DNA of 64,000 nt. It comes from Rhizobiaceae bacterium CPCC 101076. Its GTDB lineage: Bacteria; Pseudomonadota; Alphaproteobacteria; Rhizobiales; Methylopilaceae. The notes under the pieces are model-generated. The model saw only the letters and a program-made list of their open reading frames with translations. It was not told where the DNA came from and ran no database searches. A program made the translations under genes and the position numbers. Location: NCBI GenBank assembly GCA_003347645.1, contig QDFX01000004.1, forward strand, positions 124,001 through 188,000, read 5' to 3'. Shown one piece after another: positions 36,486-47,238 of the stretch. How positions within the stretch are numbered: the stretch's first letter is position 1; each line of letters starts with the position of its first letter.

Positions 36486-36514
36486 GCGCCCGATCCTGGG
36501 GGAAGATCGGGCGC
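36486..36514 (-). terminator. Terminator downstream of the lolA gene
   Basis: GCGCCCGATC (36486-36495) pairs perfectly with GATCGGGCGC (36505-36514) over a nine-base loop. In the minus direction, the direction of lolA, the hairpin is followed by TTTGCGTTT. The gap 36420-36671 holds nothing else I can support. Confidence 0.82.
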
Positions 36515-36671
36515 CGACGCTTTAGTTCGCGTGCCGCCGGGAGGGTAGGCCGGCGGGTGCAGGAGCGTCCTGTGGAGACGGGGGCACCACTGGGGATCGG
36601 GCGTCCTGCTTGCTGGTAAGGTGGGTGGTATCGCTAGGTGATTCAACGAATTGCGAATCACGACCGCGTGA

Positions 36672-37685
36672 TCAGTTGCGATAGCGCGTGTAATCCACTT
36701 TGAAGAGCTTCTCGTCCGGCTTGGTCTTCGGATCAAGCTCCGACACGGCGATCGTCGTATCGAGCCCCTGGGCATCGGTGATCGTCCACTGTTTCAGCTC
36801 GTAGTTCTTTTGGTCCTCGGTGGCGAAGACGATGAGGACGCGCGCTTTTCCGCCGAAGGTCGTCTCTTCCTCGATCTGGACGCTGATCACGCCCTTGTCC
36901 TCGTTGACGCCGACAACCTTGGAGTCGCGCGAGAGATCGAGATTCGGATCCAGAAGGAATTTCAGAGGTGTCTGCGAGAGTGGATAAATGTCCTGGGTCG
37001 CGAGACTGCGATCGCGGACCACGACCGAACTGCCGTCAGCGATGATGTCGGTGTTGCTCGGGCGCTGATAATAGAAGCGCGCCTTGCCTGGCTTCGACAG
37101 AAAGAACTTGCCGTTCGAGCGACTGCCGTCCGGCCCGACCTGCGTGAAGCTGCCGACCAGGGTGCGGATCGAATTGAAGTAGTCGTTGACCTTGCGGATG
37201 GTCGCCTGCTGTCCGCTGGACTCTGGTGCCGTCGCATCGACAGCTGCCAGCTTGGTTCCGGCAGCAGCCTCAGATGGCATGAGATCGACTGGCGGCGGCG
37301 GTTCGACCGGCGCGGCCGCGACTTCGTGGGATCGCGTAGCCTCCGCCGGCACCGGTGCTGGCTGGGCGACGACAGGCTTCGCCTCGACAGGGGCGGGGGG
37401 CGCTGGCGCCGCTACAGTTGGGACATTCGCAGGCGCCACCGGCGTCTTCTGGCCCAACAGCGAGGAAATCGAATCGGCCGGCGCGACCGGTTCAGCCGCC
37501 GCGACCGGAATCGCGGCAGGAGTCGGAGCGGCGACCGGCGCCTGAAGCGCGGCCGGGGCATGCACTGTCAGCCGCGCCGGCCTTGGCTGCGGCATCGGCA
37601 CGCTCGTCTGCGCCGCTACGGGCATAGCCACGCTCGCGAGAAGAACAACTGCACAGGAAAGGCGAAGGGCACCGCCGAACATCAT
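36672..37685 (-). CDS. lolA: LolA-like outer-membrane lipoprotein carrier with a Pro/Ala-rich N-terminal linker
   Basis: A 337-aa periplasmic protein. After a signal peptide (about residues 1-26, ending VAAQ) come about 120 residues very rich in Pro and Ala, then the LolA domain (about 165-337): 'VNDYFNSIRTLVGSFTQVGP', 'GKFFLSKPGKARFYYQRPSN', 'DIIADGSSVVVRDRSLATQD', 'LSQTPLKFLLDPNLDL'. LolA ferries lipoproteins from LolCDE to the outer membrane. The long linker is unlike E. coli LolA. The ATG at 37685 (second ATG at 37682) has AGGGGGA upstream. The gene follows ftsK by 67 bases on the same strand. Confidence 0.9.
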   Translation of the reverse strand: MMFGGALRLSCAVVLLASVAMPVAAQTSVPMPQPRPARLTVHAPAALQAPVAAPTPAAIPVAAAEPVAPADSISSLLGQKTPVAPANVPTVAAPAPPAPVEAKPVVAQPAPVPAEATRSHEVAAAPVEPPPPVDLMPSEAAAGTKLAAVDATAPESSGQQATIRKVNDYFNSIRTLVGSFTQVGPDGSRSNGKFFLSKPGKARFYYQRPSNTDIIADGSSVVVRDRSLATQDIYPLSQTPLKFLLDPNLDLSRDSKVVGVNEDKGVISVQIEEETTFGGKARVLIVFATEDQKNYELKQWTITDAQGLDTTIAVSELDPKTKPDEKLFKVDYTRYRN

Positions 37686-37752
37686 CAAGGAAATCCCCCT
37701 GCCCGTCCGCATAGAGCAGGTCTGTGGCGACAAAACGGTGCCGCCTCCGGCC

Positions 37753-40260
37753 TCAGTAATTCTGCGCCCGTTCGTCCGATTCGAGGAGGATCTCCCGCTT
37801 GCCGGCGTGGTTGGCCGGACCGACGATGCCCTCTCTCTCCATTCTTTCGACGAGCGATGCCGCACGATTATAGCCGATCTGCAGCCGCCGCTGGATGTAG
37901 CTCGTCGAGCACTTTTTGTCCCGAAGAACGATCTGCACGGCCTGGTCGAACAGCTCACCGCCCGGTTCGCCGAAAGAACCCTTGTCGAAGACCGACTCGT
38001 CTCCGCCCTCGGCTTCTTCATCGTCCGTGGTGACGGCCTCGAGATAGTCGGGTGCTCCCTGCGCTTTCAGATGCTGGACGACCTTTTCGACTTCGGCGTC
38101 GGAGCAGAATGGGCCGTGGACGCGGCTAATCCTGCCGCCGCCCGCCATATGCAGCATGTCGCCCTGGCCAAGCAGCTGTTCCGCGCCCTGCTCCCCCAGG
38201 ATGGTGCGACTGTCGATCTTCGATGTCACCTGGAAGGAGATGCGGGTCGGGAAATTCGCCTTGATCGTACCGGTGATCACGTCGACCGACGGACGCTGCG
38301 TCGCCATCACGATATGGATACCGGCGGCGCGGGCCATTTGGGCGAGACGCTGGATCGCGCCCTCGATCTCCTTGCCGGCGACCATCATCAGGTCGGCCAT
38401 CTCGTCGACGATGACGACGATATAGGGCAGACGCTGGAGGTCCATCTCCTCGCGCTCGTAGATCGCCTCGCCGGTCTGCTTGTCGAAGCCCGTCTGGACG
38501 GTACGATGGATGACCTCGCCCTTTGCCTTGGCCTCCTCGACGCGGGCATTGAAGCCGTCGACGTTGCGGACGCCGACCTTCGACATCTTCTTGTAACGCT
38601 CCTCCATCTCGCGCACGGCCCATTTGAGCGCGACGACCGCTTTCTTGGGATCCGTCACGACAGGCGCGAGAAGATGCGGAATACCGTCGTAGACACTGAG
38701 TTCCAGCATCTTCGGGTCGATCATGATCAACCGGCAATCCTCCGGCTTCAGCCGGTAGAGCAGCGACAGGATCATGGTGTTGATCGCGACGGATTTGCCC
38801 GAGCCGGTAGTGCCCGCGATCAGGAGGTGGGGCATGCGCGCGAGCTCTGCGATGACCGGCTCGCCGCCGATCGTCTTGCCGAGGCAGAGCGGCAGCTTCA
38901 TCTTCGAGTTCTCGAAGTCGGCGGAGGCCATCAGTTCGCGCAGATAGACCGTCTCGCGCTTGGCGTTCGGCAGTTCGATACCGATGACGTTGCGGCCGGG
39001 GATGACGGCGACGCGCGCCGACACCGCGCTCATTGAGCGTGCGATATCGTCCGCGAGGCCAACCACGCGCGAGGACTTGATGCCAGGGGCGGGTTCGAGC
39101 TCGTAGAGCGTGACGACCGGACCGGGGCGGACATCGATGATCTCGCCTTTGACGCCGAAGTCCTCCAGAACGCCCTCCAGCAGGCGGGCGTTCTGCTCCA
39201 GCGCCTCCTTGCTGACCATCGCGGAGCCGGGCTTCTTCTGCGGAGCGGCGAGAAGCGCGAGCGGCGGCATCTCGTAGGCTTCTGACCTGAACAACGAGGT
39301 CTGCGCCTCCGCGGCGAGGCGGCGGCCGGGCTTGGGAGGCCTTGCCGGTTCGGCGATGCGGCGAATCGGTTCGACGGGGCCATCGAGTTCCGCCTCGGAA
39401 CGGCGATGAGTCACGAAGGGCGGATCCTCGTCGTCTTCCTCGTCGAGACGGCGCAGGACCTCGCGCAGACCGGCGCGCCCGGCTTCCTTCTCGCCCTGGA
39501 AGAAAGATCCGCCCCGCAGCTTGCGGGCCAGACCAGCCCGCATCGTGAACCAATAATGGGTCACGAGTCCGAGCGGCAGGAAACTGCTGCCCTCATCTTC
39601 CTCGAAATCGAAATCGTCCTCTTCTTCCACGACCGGGGCGGCCGTCGGCTTTTTCCTGGCGACCGGGCGAACGGGCGCGGTCTCACGGAAGCCGATGCCG
39701 GAAGCGAGCAGCATGCCGCCCATCGCCATAACACCGAGCACAGAGGTAAGGAGCGGGTCGAGCCATGATAGGCTGATCGGAAGAAAGAGCGAGGCAAAGC
39801 CGAATACCGCATCGCCGGCGATGCCGCCCAGGCCGGCAGGAAGCGGCCAGTACAAAGGGCGGGAGAATGATGCGGCAAATCCCGCCGCGAGCAATGTGGC
39901 GACGAGCCAGGCGCTCAGGCGGAGCTTTTCGCGATCGAGGCGACGATGGGTGATCAACCGCCATCCCCACGCGGCCACAGGAAAGAGAAAGCCGATCGCG
40001 CCAAGACCAACCGTCTGCATGAAGACGTCGGACATGAAGGCGCCGGGGCGACCGAGAAGGTTGCGGACATCGCCTTCGGCGGCATTGTTGATCGAGGGAT
40101 CAAGCGCGGACCATGTCGCGAGCGAAAGAGTCGCCGCCACCGCGAATGTGAGCAGCGCGAGGCCGCCGAGTTCCAGCGCGCGTCGGCCCAGCGCATCGCG
40201 GACCTCATCGGGGACCGCGCGCCTGCTTCGAACACCGCCGCGATAAACGAGAGCTCGCAA
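37753..40260 (-). CDS. ftsK: DNA translocase FtsK
   Basis: An 835-aa membrane-anchored translocase that resolves chromosome dimers at the septum. Four or so N-terminal membrane helices (residues about 25-190) are followed by an acidic linker and the motor: Walker A '[20 protein letters not shown]', '[20 protein letters not shown]', Walker B '[19 protein letters not shown]', and the winged-helix gamma domain '[20 protein letters not shown]' at the C-terminus. I placed the start at TTG 40260 because GGGAGG lies about nine bases upstream; the frame remains open to 40461 without a ribosome-binding site, so the start is uncertain. Confidence 0.93.
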   Translation of the reverse strand: MRALVYRGGVRSRRAVPDEVRDALGRRALELGGLALLTFAVAATLSLATWSALDPSINNAAEGDVRNLLGRPGAFMSDVFMQTVGLGAIGFLFPVAAWGWRLITHRRLDREKLRLSAWLVATLLAAGFAASFSRPLYWPLPAGLGGIAGDAVFGFASLFLPISLSWLDPLLTSVLGVMAMGGMLLASGIGFRETAPVRPVARKKPTAAPVVEEEDDFDFEEDEGSSFLPLGLVTHYWFTMRAGLARKLRGGSFFQGEKEAGRAGLREVLRRLDEEDDEDPPFVTHRRSEAELDGPVEPIRRIAEPARPPKPGRRLAAEAQTSLFRSEAYEMPPLALLAAPQKKPGSAMVSKEALEQNARLLEGVLEDFGVKGEIIDVRPGPVVTLYELEPAPGIKSSRVVGLADDIARSMSAVSARVAVIPGRNVIGIELPNAKRETVYLRELMASADFENSKMKLPLCLGKTIGGEPVIAELARMPHLLIAGTTGSGKSVAINTMILSLLYRLKPEDCRLIMIDPKMLELSVYDGIPHLLAPVVTDPKKAVVALKWAVREMEERYKKMSKVGVRNVDGFNARVEEAKAKGEVIHRTVQTGFDKQTGEAIYEREEMDLQRLPYIVVIVDEMADLMMVAGKEIEGAIQRLAQMARAAGIHIVMATQRPSVDVITGTIKANFPTRISFQVTSKIDSRTILGEQGAEQLLGQGDMLHMAGGGRISRVHGPFCSDAEVEKVVQHLKAQGAPDYLEAVTTDDEEAEGGDESVFDKGSFGEPGGELFDQAVQIVLRDKKCSTSYIQRRLQIGYNRAASLVERMEREGIVGPANHAGKREILLESDERAQNY

Positions 40261-40380
40261 CCCAAACACCTCCCGCCGGAACGCATAACGATCCGCCGAA
40301 CGGACGGACCCTTGTCGTCTATCGGTATCGAAAGCGGGTAAAGGGCCGATTAACCACGGACCTGACGGGTCGCCGGAACG

Positions 40381-40409
40381 AAAAGGCCCGGGCGACGAGC
40401 GCCCGGGCC
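40381..40409 (-). terminator. Intrinsic terminator after amtB
   Basis: GGCCCGGGCG (40385-40394) pairs with CGCCCGGGCC (40400-40409) over a five-base loop; in the minus direction it is followed by TTTT. It lies 27 bases after the amtB stop. Confidence 0.88.
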
Positions 40410-40435
40410 AGTTTGGGAGGAGTACGCTACAGAAC

Positions 40436-41881
40436 TTAGATGTTGTAGGCGCGCTCGCCATGCGAGTTGATGTCGAGACCCTCGCGCTCGCTCTCGGCGG
40501 AAACGCGGAGACCCATCACCAGGTCGACGATCTTGTAGAGGACGAAGCTGCCGATGCCCGACCACAGGATCGTAACGCCGACGCCCTTGAGCTGAGCCAT
40601 GACCTGCGTCGCGAAGACGTAGGCGCCGGCTGTGCCCGCGCCGTTGTCGAGCGTGTAGTCGACAACGCCCGCGCCACCCAGAGCCGGGTTGACGAGGATG
40701 CCTGTGCCGATGGCGCCGATGATGCCGCCGACGCAGTGCACGCCGAAGACGTCGAGCGAGTCGTCGTAGCCGAGAGCATTCTTCACTGCCGAGCAGAAGA
40801 AGAAGCAGACGACGCCGGCAACCAGGCCGAGAACGATCGAGCCCATCGGGCCGGCGAAGCCGGCGGCCGGGGTGATCGCGACGAGACCGGCAACCGCGCC
40901 AGAAGCCGCGCCGAGCAGGCTCGGCTTGCCCTTGGCGATCCATTCAATGAACAACCAGCCGAGCATCGCACCCGCGGTCGCAACGAACGTGTTCACCGAA
41001 GCAAGAGCCGCGTAGGCGTTGGCTTCGAGGTTCGAACCGGCGTTGAAGCCGAACCAACCGACCCACAGGAGCGAGGCACCGACCATGGTCAGCGTCAGCG
41101 AGTGCGGGGCGAGTACCTCTCGGCCGTAGCCGATACGCGGTCCGAGCAGAAGCGCGCCGATCAGGCCGGCGATACCGGCGTTGATGTGAACGACGGTGCC
41201 ACCCGCGAAGTCGATCGCGCCGAAGCTCCAGATCAGGCCCGCGCCGGCGACCGTCGCGTCAGCCGGGTTGGTCGAGGCGAACTCCGGTCCCGGCCACCAC
41301 CAAACCATGTGGGCCATCGGGAAGTAGACGAACGTAACCCAGAGGACGACGAACACCAGCAGTGAGGAGAACTTGATGCGCTCCGCGATAGCACCGACGA
41401 TCAGTGCCGGGGTGATGCAGGCGAAGGTCATCTGGAACAGCACGAAGACGAGTTCCGGAATGACCACGCCGCGCGAGAAGGTCTCGACAACCGTGGTCAC
41501 GTCGACGCCGGCGAGGAAGGCCTTCGAGAAGCCGCCGACATAGGAATTGAGAGCGCCGCCATCGGTGAAGGCGAGGCTGTAGCCGTAGGTGACCCAGATG
41601 ATGGCGACGACGCCGACGATCACGAGAACCTGCGACAGGACCGAGAGCATGTTCTTCGAGCGAACGAGACCGCCATAGAACAACGCGAGGCCCGGGACGG
41701 TCATGAGCAGCACGATGACGCTCGAGATGAGCATCCAGGTCGTGTCGCCCTTGTTCGGGACCGGAGGCGTGGGAGCCGCCGCGGCGGGCGCCGCGGCTTC
41801 CTGCGCAAATGCTGGCGCTACCGCCAGCAGTCCGAGCAGCGCCACGGGCGCCGCCAGACGAGCAATTTTAGAAAGGTTCAT
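40436..41881 (-). CDS. amtB: Ammonium transporter
   Basis: A 481-aa Amt/MEP channel with a signal-like N-terminus (to about residue 27), an Ala/Pro-rich lead-in and eleven membrane helices. Diagnostic segments are '[20 protein letters not shown]', '[20 protein letters not shown]' (the Amt signature with the pore His), and '[20 protein letters not shown]'-like sequence ('[20 protein letters not shown]') with the second pore His. It follows glnK in an operon, so GlnK can block the pore when nitrogen is sufficient. ATG 41881 is the start; the frame to 41968 overlaps glnK. Confidence 0.97.
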   Translation of the reverse strand: MNLSKIARLAAPVALLGLLAVAPAFAQEAAAPAAAAPTPPVPNKGDTTWMLISSVIVLLMTVPGLALFYGGLVRSKNMLSVLSQVLVIVGVVAIIWVTYGYSLAFTDGGALNSYVGGFSKAFLAGVDVTTVVETFSRGVVIPELVFVLFQMTFACITPALIVGAIAERIKFSSLLVFVVLWVTFVYFPMAHMVWWWPGPEFASTNPADATVAGAGLIWSFGAIDFAGGTVVHINAGIAGLIGALLLGPRIGYGREVLAPHSLTLTMVGASLLWVGWFGFNAGSNLEANAYAALASVNTFVATAGAMLGWLFIEWIAKGKPSLLGAASGAVAGLVAITPAAGFAGPMGSIVLGLVAGVVCFFFCSAVKNALGYDDSLDVFGVHCVGGIIGAIGTGILVNPALGGAGVVDYTLDNGAGTAGAYVFATQVMAQLKGVGVTILWSGIGSFVLYKIVDLVMGLRVSAESEREGLDINSHGERAYNI

Positions 41882-41921
41882 GGACGGAACTCCAAAGAAG
41901 GATTGTTCGGTGGAAAGGGCG

Positions 41922-42395
<474 letters not shown>

Positions 42396-42509
42396 TTAAC
42401 GCGTCTTCACCAATTATGTTTGCACTGTGACAAACCGAGGCTAACCGCCCCGTGGGCGGGCATTTGCATGCATTGTGTGCACGAATCAGGGTGGCTTGCT
42501 GCCTAATTT

Positions 42510-43385
42510 CTAAGCAGATGCCGGATTTTCACGGCGAATCCGGATCAAGCCTTCCTGAACGACGGATGCGACCAGCGTTCCATCCAGGCCGAAAATAAGT
42601 CCCCGGGTGAACCCGCGTCCCGCACCTGCAGACGGACTGTCCTGACTGAAAAGCAGCCATTCATCGGCTTTGACCGGCCGGTGAAACCACAAGGCGTGGT
42701 CGAGGCTGGCGGCCATGATGTCAGGCGAGAAAATAGTTTTTCCATGCGCCACCAGCGACGTGTCCAGCAGTGTCATATCCGATGCGTAGGCGAGAACGAT
42801 CCGATGCAGCATCGGATCGTCCGGCAGAACTCCTCTTGCCCGGAACCAAATCGACTGCTTCGGCGGACGGGGCGGATTTCCTTGATATCGGGTGAGATCT
42901 ACCGGTCTGAGCTCTATTGGTCGCTCGCGCTCAAAATACGCGCGCACCGCCGGTGGCATCTGGGGCAGAAGCTTCTGCTTGATCTCGGCCTCGCTCGGCA
43001 GCTGCTCGGGCAGAGGAACGTCCGGCATATCGAGCTGGTGCTCGTAGCCTTCTTCATCGCGATGGAATGACGCCGTGAGGGCGAAGATCGCCTGCCCCCG
43101 CTGGATCGCCTTGACCCGCCGTGTGGTGAAGCTCGACCCATCCCGGATGCGGTCAACTTCGAACAGAATGGGGATCGTCGGGTCGCCGGCCAGCAGGAAA
43201 TAGGCATGCAGCGAGTGAGGCAGATGGCCGTTCGCTGTTCTGCCCGCCGCGACGAGCGACTGCGCAACCACTTGTCCGCCGAAGACTCGCCCCCAGCTCC
43301 CCTCGAGACTCGTGCCGCGATAAAGATTCTCCTCGATCCGTTCGAGATCAAGAATGCCCAGAAGATTTGCGAGCGCGTTCGACAT
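42510..43385 (-). CDS. tesB: Acyl-CoA thioesterase II
   Basis: A 291-aa double-hotdog thioesterase. Family motifs are 'LERIEENLYRGTSLEGSWGR' with 'VFGGQVVAQSLVAA', 'SLHAYFLLAGDPTIPILFEV', 'GSSFTTRRVKAIQRGQAIFA' and, in the second hotdog, 'MAASLDHALWFHRPVKADEW', containing the catalytic-triad Asp. It hydrolyses acyl-CoAs to free acids. ATG 43385 is used; the longer open frame lies over the divergent hydroxylase. Confidence 0.95.
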   Translation of the reverse strand: MSNALANLLGILDLERIEENLYRGTSLEGSWGRVFGGQVVAQSLVAAGRTANGHLPHSLHAYFLLAGDPTIPILFEVDRIRDGSSFTTRRVKAIQRGQAIFALTASFHRDEEGYEHQLDMPDVPLPEQLPSEAEIKQKLLPQMPPAVRAYFERERPIELRPVDLTRYQGNPPRPPKQSIWFRARGVLPDDPMLHRIVLAYASDMTLLDTSLVAHGKTIFSPDIMAASLDHALWFHRPVKADEWLLFSQDSPSAGAGRGFTRGLIFGLDGTLVASVVQEGLIRIRRENPASA

Positions 43386-43451
43386 GTGGTCTCTCGGAGG
43401 CGGGGCGCCACGAGACCTCCCCGCGCGGGCGGCGTCAAGCGAGGAATAATA

Positions 43452-44681
43452 ATGGCTGCAAAAGGCAAAGCGCGCCGGTTCGACGTCGTCATCGGCGGCG
43501 GAGGCTATGCCGGACTTGCTCTCGCAGGGGCTCTCTCGCAAGCGGGCCTCGACGTCGCCGTAGCCGACCCCGCCTTCGGGTCCGTGGGACAATTCCGCGA
43601 CCCCCGCGCCTCGACGATCGTTGCCGGCGCGCGCCGCCTGTTCGAGACCATAGGGGCTTGGGATGCAATTTCGGGCGAAGCAGAGCCCGTACACGGAATG
43701 CGTATCACCGACAGCCGGTTGGCCGATATCATGCGGCCGGTGCTGCTCCGCTTTGACAACGAGGCAGCGCCTGGAGAGCCTTTTGCCCATGTGGCACCGA
43801 ACGGGACAATTCGCATCGGCCTTTTGGACGCCGCGAAAGTCGCTGGCTCAACACTTGTGCCTACCGGAATAGCCGGATTCGAGCAGTCCGCTGGAAAGAT
43901 AGCGATCTCGCTGTCAGATGGTTCGAAGATCGCAGCAACGCTTCTGGTCGCCGCCGATGGAGTCACGTCGAACATCCGAGGCCTTGCCCGGATCCCGTTC
44001 CGAGGCTGGAACTATGACCATGCCGCCATCGTCAGCAATGTCCGGCTGGAGCAGCCGCATGATGGGATTGCCATCCAGCATTTCGTCGACCGGGGAACGC
44101 TCGCTTTCCTGCCCTTGCCCAACCAACACGCCTCTATCGTCTGGGCCGAGCCGCGCCTGCAGGCGGAGCGTCTGGCCGCTCTGTCGGGCGACGAATTCCA
44201 AGCAGCGCTCCAACAGCGCGCCGGCTATGATTTCGGCGAGATCACGCCAATTGGCCCTCGCGCCGTCAGGCCTTTGAAGCTCGGCCTTGCCCAGCACTTT
44301 CACGGCCACCGAATCGCGCTGATTGGCGATGCTGCCCACGCAATGCATCCCATTGCCGGGCAGGGAATGAATTTCGGTCTTCGCGATGTTGCGGCCCTGG
44401 CCGAAGCCGTCGTCGATGCGGCCAGGCTTGGCCTCGACATCGGTTCGGAACCAATTTTGCAAGGTTACGATTCGTGGCGACGACTCGACACGGTCGCGAT
44501 GCTCGCCGCGACCGACGGCCTGATCAATCTCTTCGGCTCGTCCGCACCCGCGGCCCGAATGGTCCGAGACACCGGAATGGGCCTCGTCGATCGTGCGCCT
44601 CGATTCAAATCTGCGGTAATCAAATCCGCCGCCGCCCTGACCGGAAATGCTCCCCGGCTCCTTCGAGGCGAGGCTCTTTAG
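43452..44681 (+). CDS. UbiH/UbiF/VisC/COQ6 family FAD-dependent hydroxylase (ubiquinone biosynthesis)
   Basis: A 409-aa flavoprotein monooxygenase. It shows the FAD-binding start 'FDVVIGGGGYAGLALAGALS', the DG motif 'LVAADGVTSNIRGLARIP' and the GD motif 'ALIGDAAHAMHPIAGQGMNF' followed by 'GLRDVAALAEAV', typical of ring hydroxylases of ubiquinone synthesis. Which ring position it hydroxylates cannot be decided from sequence. ATG 43452 has GAGGAA upstream. It is divergent from tesB over 66 bases. Confidence 0.92.
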   Translation: MAAKGKARRFDVVIGGGGYAGLALAGALSQAGLDVAVADPAFGSVGQFRDPRASTIVAGARRLFETIGAWDAISGEAEPVHGMRITDSRLADIMRPVLLRFDNEAAPGEPFAHVAPNGTIRIGLLDAAKVAGSTLVPTGIAGFEQSAGKIAISLSDGSKIAATLLVAADGVTSNIRGLARIPFRGWNYDHAAIVSNVRLEQPHDGIAIQHFVDRGTLAFLPLPNQHASIVWAEPRLQAERLAALSGDEFQAALQQRAGYDFGEITPIGPRAVRPLKLGLAQHFHGHRIALIGDAAHAMHPIAGQGMNFGLRDVAALAEAVVDAARLGLDIGSEPILQGYDSWRRLDTVAMLAATDGLINLFGSSAPAARMVRDTGMGLVDRAPRFKSAVIKSAAALTGNAPRLLRGEAL

Positions 44682-44797
44682 ATCGCAACGCGCCGACACA
44701 ACCGAAGATAGTGAAGTTATCATCTGTGGTTGCTGCATACGAAGCCCGCTGGCAGCCGTTTCGGGCATCGCTGGACCTCGGAGACCCAGAAACGAAA

Positions 44798-44846
44798 ATG
44801 CCCGCCAGCGACTCTCCTAGAGTCTTTGACGGGCATCGATATTTTT
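44798..44846. terminator. Hairpin terminator between convergent ubiH-type gene and parB
   Basis: ATGCCCG (44798-44804) pairs with CGGGCAT (44830-44836), and an inner stem GACTC/GAGTC (44810-44814, 44820-44824) stacks inside. On the plus side TATTTTT follows; on the minus side TTTTCG follows, so it can serve both genes. A second CGGGCATCG copy at 44762 could compete for the left arm. Confidence 0.65.
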
Positions 44847-44894
44847 CGATCGCGTTTTTCTGAAGTTTCTCGATCTTTTCCGGCCGGCCGTACC

Positions 44895-45764
44895 TCAGTT
44901 GCGAAGTTTTCGGCAAACTTCGTCGAGTTGTTCAAGGTTTCGGTACCGTATCGAAATCTGGCCGCCCGGATTTTTATGGTCGATCGAAACCACGAGCCCA
45001 AGTGCATCGCCAAGCGCCTTTTCCAACGCAACGGTATCGGCGTCCTTGGCAGCCTTGGCCTTGGCTGGCCTCTTCTCGACCGCAGCCTCCTGGCCGATCG
45101 CTTCGGCATCGCGAACGCTCAGACCTTGGTCAATGATCTTCTTCGCTGCGGCTGAAGGATCATCAAGCGAGAGAAGCGCGCGGGCATGACCCGCCGTCAG
45201 CTGACCTTCAAGGACCGATTGCCGAACGTCGTCCGGAAGCTTCAGGAGCCGCATCGTATTCGCGATGTGGCTGCGGCTCTTGCCGATGATCTTGGCGAGG
45301 TCAGCCTGGGTGTAGTTGTAGGTCGCGACCAGGTTTTCGTAGCCCGCCGCCTCTTCAATCGCATTGAGGTCCGCGCGCTGGACGTTCTCTATGATCGCCA
45401 GCTCGAGAGCCTCGCGATCAGAAACTTCGAGAACCACGATCGGAACGTCGTGCAGGCCGGCCATCTGAGCCGCCCGCCAGCGACGTTCGCCGGCGATAAT
45501 CTCGAAACGATCCGTCTCCTTCGCCACCGAGCGGACCAGAACCGGTTGGACGATGCCCTTCTCCCGGACTGAGTTCGCCAGATCCTCGAGATCCGCCTCG
45601 GCGAAGTTCTTGCGCGGATTGCGTGCGTTCGGCCGCAGAAACTCGATCGGAACCCGGCGCTGGCCGGCTTTCGGCTTGTCGAAATTCTGCTCTTCGTCGC
45701 CGATATCACCGATCAGCGCCGCAAGGCCACGGCCTAACCGCGGCCGGGAGGCCTCTTCCGCCAT
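44895..45764 (-). CDS. parB: Chromosome partitioning protein ParB
   Basis: A 289-aa CTP-dependent DNA clamp that loads at parS. The N-terminal CTPase region has 'FEIIAGERRWRAAQMAGLHD' (the GERRxRA motif), and the helix-turn-helix is 'YTQADLAKIIGKSRSHIANT' with 'MRLLKLPDDVR'. A C-terminal dimerisation domain ends the protein ('ISIRYRNLEQLDEVCRKL'). TAGGAGAGAG precedes the start. It follows parA by 19 bases, and its cognate sites occur at 47188 and 49093. Confidence 0.97.
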   Translation of the reverse strand: MAEEASRPRLGRGLAALIGDIGDEEQNFDKPKAGQRRVPIEFLRPNARNPRKNFAEADLEDLANSVREKGIVQPVLVRSVAKETDRFEIIAGERRWRAAQMAGLHDVPIVVLEVSDREALELAIIENVQRADLNAIEEAAGYENLVATYNYTQADLAKIIGKSRSHIANTMRLLKLPDDVRQSVLEGQLTAGHARALLSLDDPSAAAKKIIDQGLSVRDAEAIGQEAAVEKRPAKAKAAKDADTVALEKALGDALGLVVSIDHKNPGGQISIRYRNLEQLDEVCRKLRN

Positions 45765-45783
45765 CTCTCTCTCCTAGAATTTG

Positions 45784-46590
45784 TCAGGCGGCTTTCAGCG
45801 CGCGCTCGCGCTGGATGATCTCGGACGCCAGCTTCAGATAGGCTTGGCTGCCTGAGCAATTGAGATCGTACAGAAGCACCGGCTTGCCATGCGACGGCGC
45901 CTCCGACACGCGAACGTTCCGCGGAATGATCGTGTCGAACACCTTGTCGCCCATGAACTGGCGGACATCGGCGACGACCTGGCCGGAGAGATTGTTGCGG
46001 GCATCGAACATGGTCAAGACGACGCCCTGGATGGTCAGAGCCGGATTCAACGTCGCGCGGACCTGGTCCACGGTGCGCAACAGCTGCGAAAGGCCTTCAA
46101 GGGCAAAGAATTCGCACTGCAACGGAACCAGGATGGCCTGGGCCGCGGCAAGCGAGTTGATCGTCAGGATATTGAATGAAGGCGGGCAATCGACGAGCAC
46201 ATAGGAGTATGGGTCATCGCCATCCTGCTGGAGTTGGGAGAGCGCATCGCGGAGACGATAGGCGCGCTGTTTGTCGGACGCGATCTCGACCTCGACGCCG
46301 AGCAGATCCATGGTAGACGGCGCGATATCGAGGCCCGGGACGGCCGTCGGCAGGATAACCTGACGGAAACGCGCCTCGCCGACGAGAACGTCATAGGTGG
46401 AGCGCTTGCGTGCCTTGCGGTCGATGCCGAGACCCGTGGAGGCATTGCCCTGCGGATCAAGATCTACGATCAGGACTTTCTCGCCGATCGCCGCCAAGGC
46501 CGTGCCGAGGTTGATGGCCGTCGTCGTCTTGCCCACCCCGCCCTTCTGGTTGGCGACAGCAAGAATGCGGGCTTTGGAAAGGTCGGCCAT
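45784..46590 (-). CDS. parA: Chromosome partitioning ATPase ParA
   Basis: A 268-aa deviant Walker ATPase: 'ILAVANQKGGVGKTTTAINL' (signature Lys plus P-loop), 'VLIVDLDPQGNASTGLGID' and 'DDPYSYVLVDCPPSFNILTI'. It forms the nucleoid gradient that pulls ParB-parS complexes apart. The chromosomal type is indicated by its linkage to parB, rsmG, mnmG and mnmE. Confidence 0.97.
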   Translation of the reverse strand: MADLSKARILAVANQKGGVGKTTTAINLGTALAAIGEKVLIVDLDPQGNASTGLGIDRKARKRSTYDVLVGEARFRQVILPTAVPGLDIAPSTMDLLGVEVEIASDKQRAYRLRDALSQLQQDGDDPYSYVLVDCPPSFNILTINSLAAAQAILVPLQCEFFALEGLSQLLRTVDQVRATLNPALTIQGVVLTMFDARNNLSGQVVADVRQFMGDKVFDTIIPRNVRVSEAPSHGKPVLLYDLNCSGSQAYLKLASEIIQRERALKAA

Positions 46591-46599
46591 GGCGATTTC

Positions 46600-47238
46600 C
46601 TATCTCTGGTCCTCGCGCGGCACGGCCTTTGAGACGACGACGATACGTCCGTCGGGATCTGTCAGGCTCTGCGCAAGCTCAGCCTCAATGTGCCAATCTT
46701 TGGCGGTCTGGGTCAATTCTGCGACAGCGTCCCGACCCTTTGAAAACAGGCCTATGGCACCGGTTTTCAACAGAGGAAACGCGAGCTCGACGAGACGCGG
46801 CAGCGGCGCTAACGCGCGGGCGGTAATCACCTCCGCCGGCTCGACCCAATTGCCAAGAACCGCCTCGATCCGACCATTGTGGATTGTCGCTGGAAGGACG
46901 GCATGACGAACCGCCTCGCGCAGGAAGGCGCACTTTCGCTGGTCGCTCTCGATTAAATGGACTCTGGCGCCAAGCCTATCCACCAACGCGGCAGCAATAA
47001 CCAAGGCAGGAAACCCGCCTCCCGAGCCAAGATCCACCCAAATCTTCGCTGCAGGCGCCATCTGCAGAAGCTGAAGGCTGTCGGCGACATGCCGGGTCCA
47101 GATCGCCGGCACAGTCGAGGGAGAGATCAGATTGACGGTCTTCTGCCATTTCAGCAGGAGGCCGACAAAAATCTCTAGGCGATCCCATGTTTCACGTGAA
47201 ACATTGGGAAAAGCGCCCCGAATTTCCTCCAAGCTCAT
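46600..47238 (-). CDS. rsmG: 16S rRNA (guanine527-N7)-methyltransferase
   Basis: The 212-aa SAM-dependent methyltransferase has '[20 protein letters not shown]' (motif I), '[20 protein letters not shown]' and '[20 protein letters not shown]'. Near the N-terminus '[20 protein letters not shown]' is conserved in the family, and the codons for NVSRET coincide with a perfect parS site. The start overlaps the mnmG stop (ATGA). Confidence 0.96.
   Translation of the reverse strand: MSLEEIRGAFPNVSRETWDRLEIFVGLLLKWQKTVNLISPSTVPAIWTRHVADSLQLLQMAPAAKIWVDLGSGGGFPALVIAAALVDRLGARVHLIESDQRKCAFLREAVRHAVLPATIHNGRIEAVLGNWVEPAEVITARALAPLPRLVELAFPLLKTGAIGLFSKGRDAVAELTQTAKDWHIEAELAQSLTDPDGRIVVVSKAVPREDQR
47188..47203. 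promoter_or_regulatory. parS: parS partition site within rsmG
   Basis: TGTTTCACGTGAAACA is the perfect 16-bp universal parS palindrome bound by ParB. It lies inside the rsmG coding sequence, encoding part of the NVSRET motif, 1.4 kb from parB. Confidence 0.97.

Noticed and set aside
44762-44838. Riboswitch-like alternative pairing from two CGGGCATCG copies flanking ATGCCCG.
   Set aside because: The element lies between two convergent stops, not in a leader, so regulation of a downstream gene is not possible; a shared terminator is simpler.
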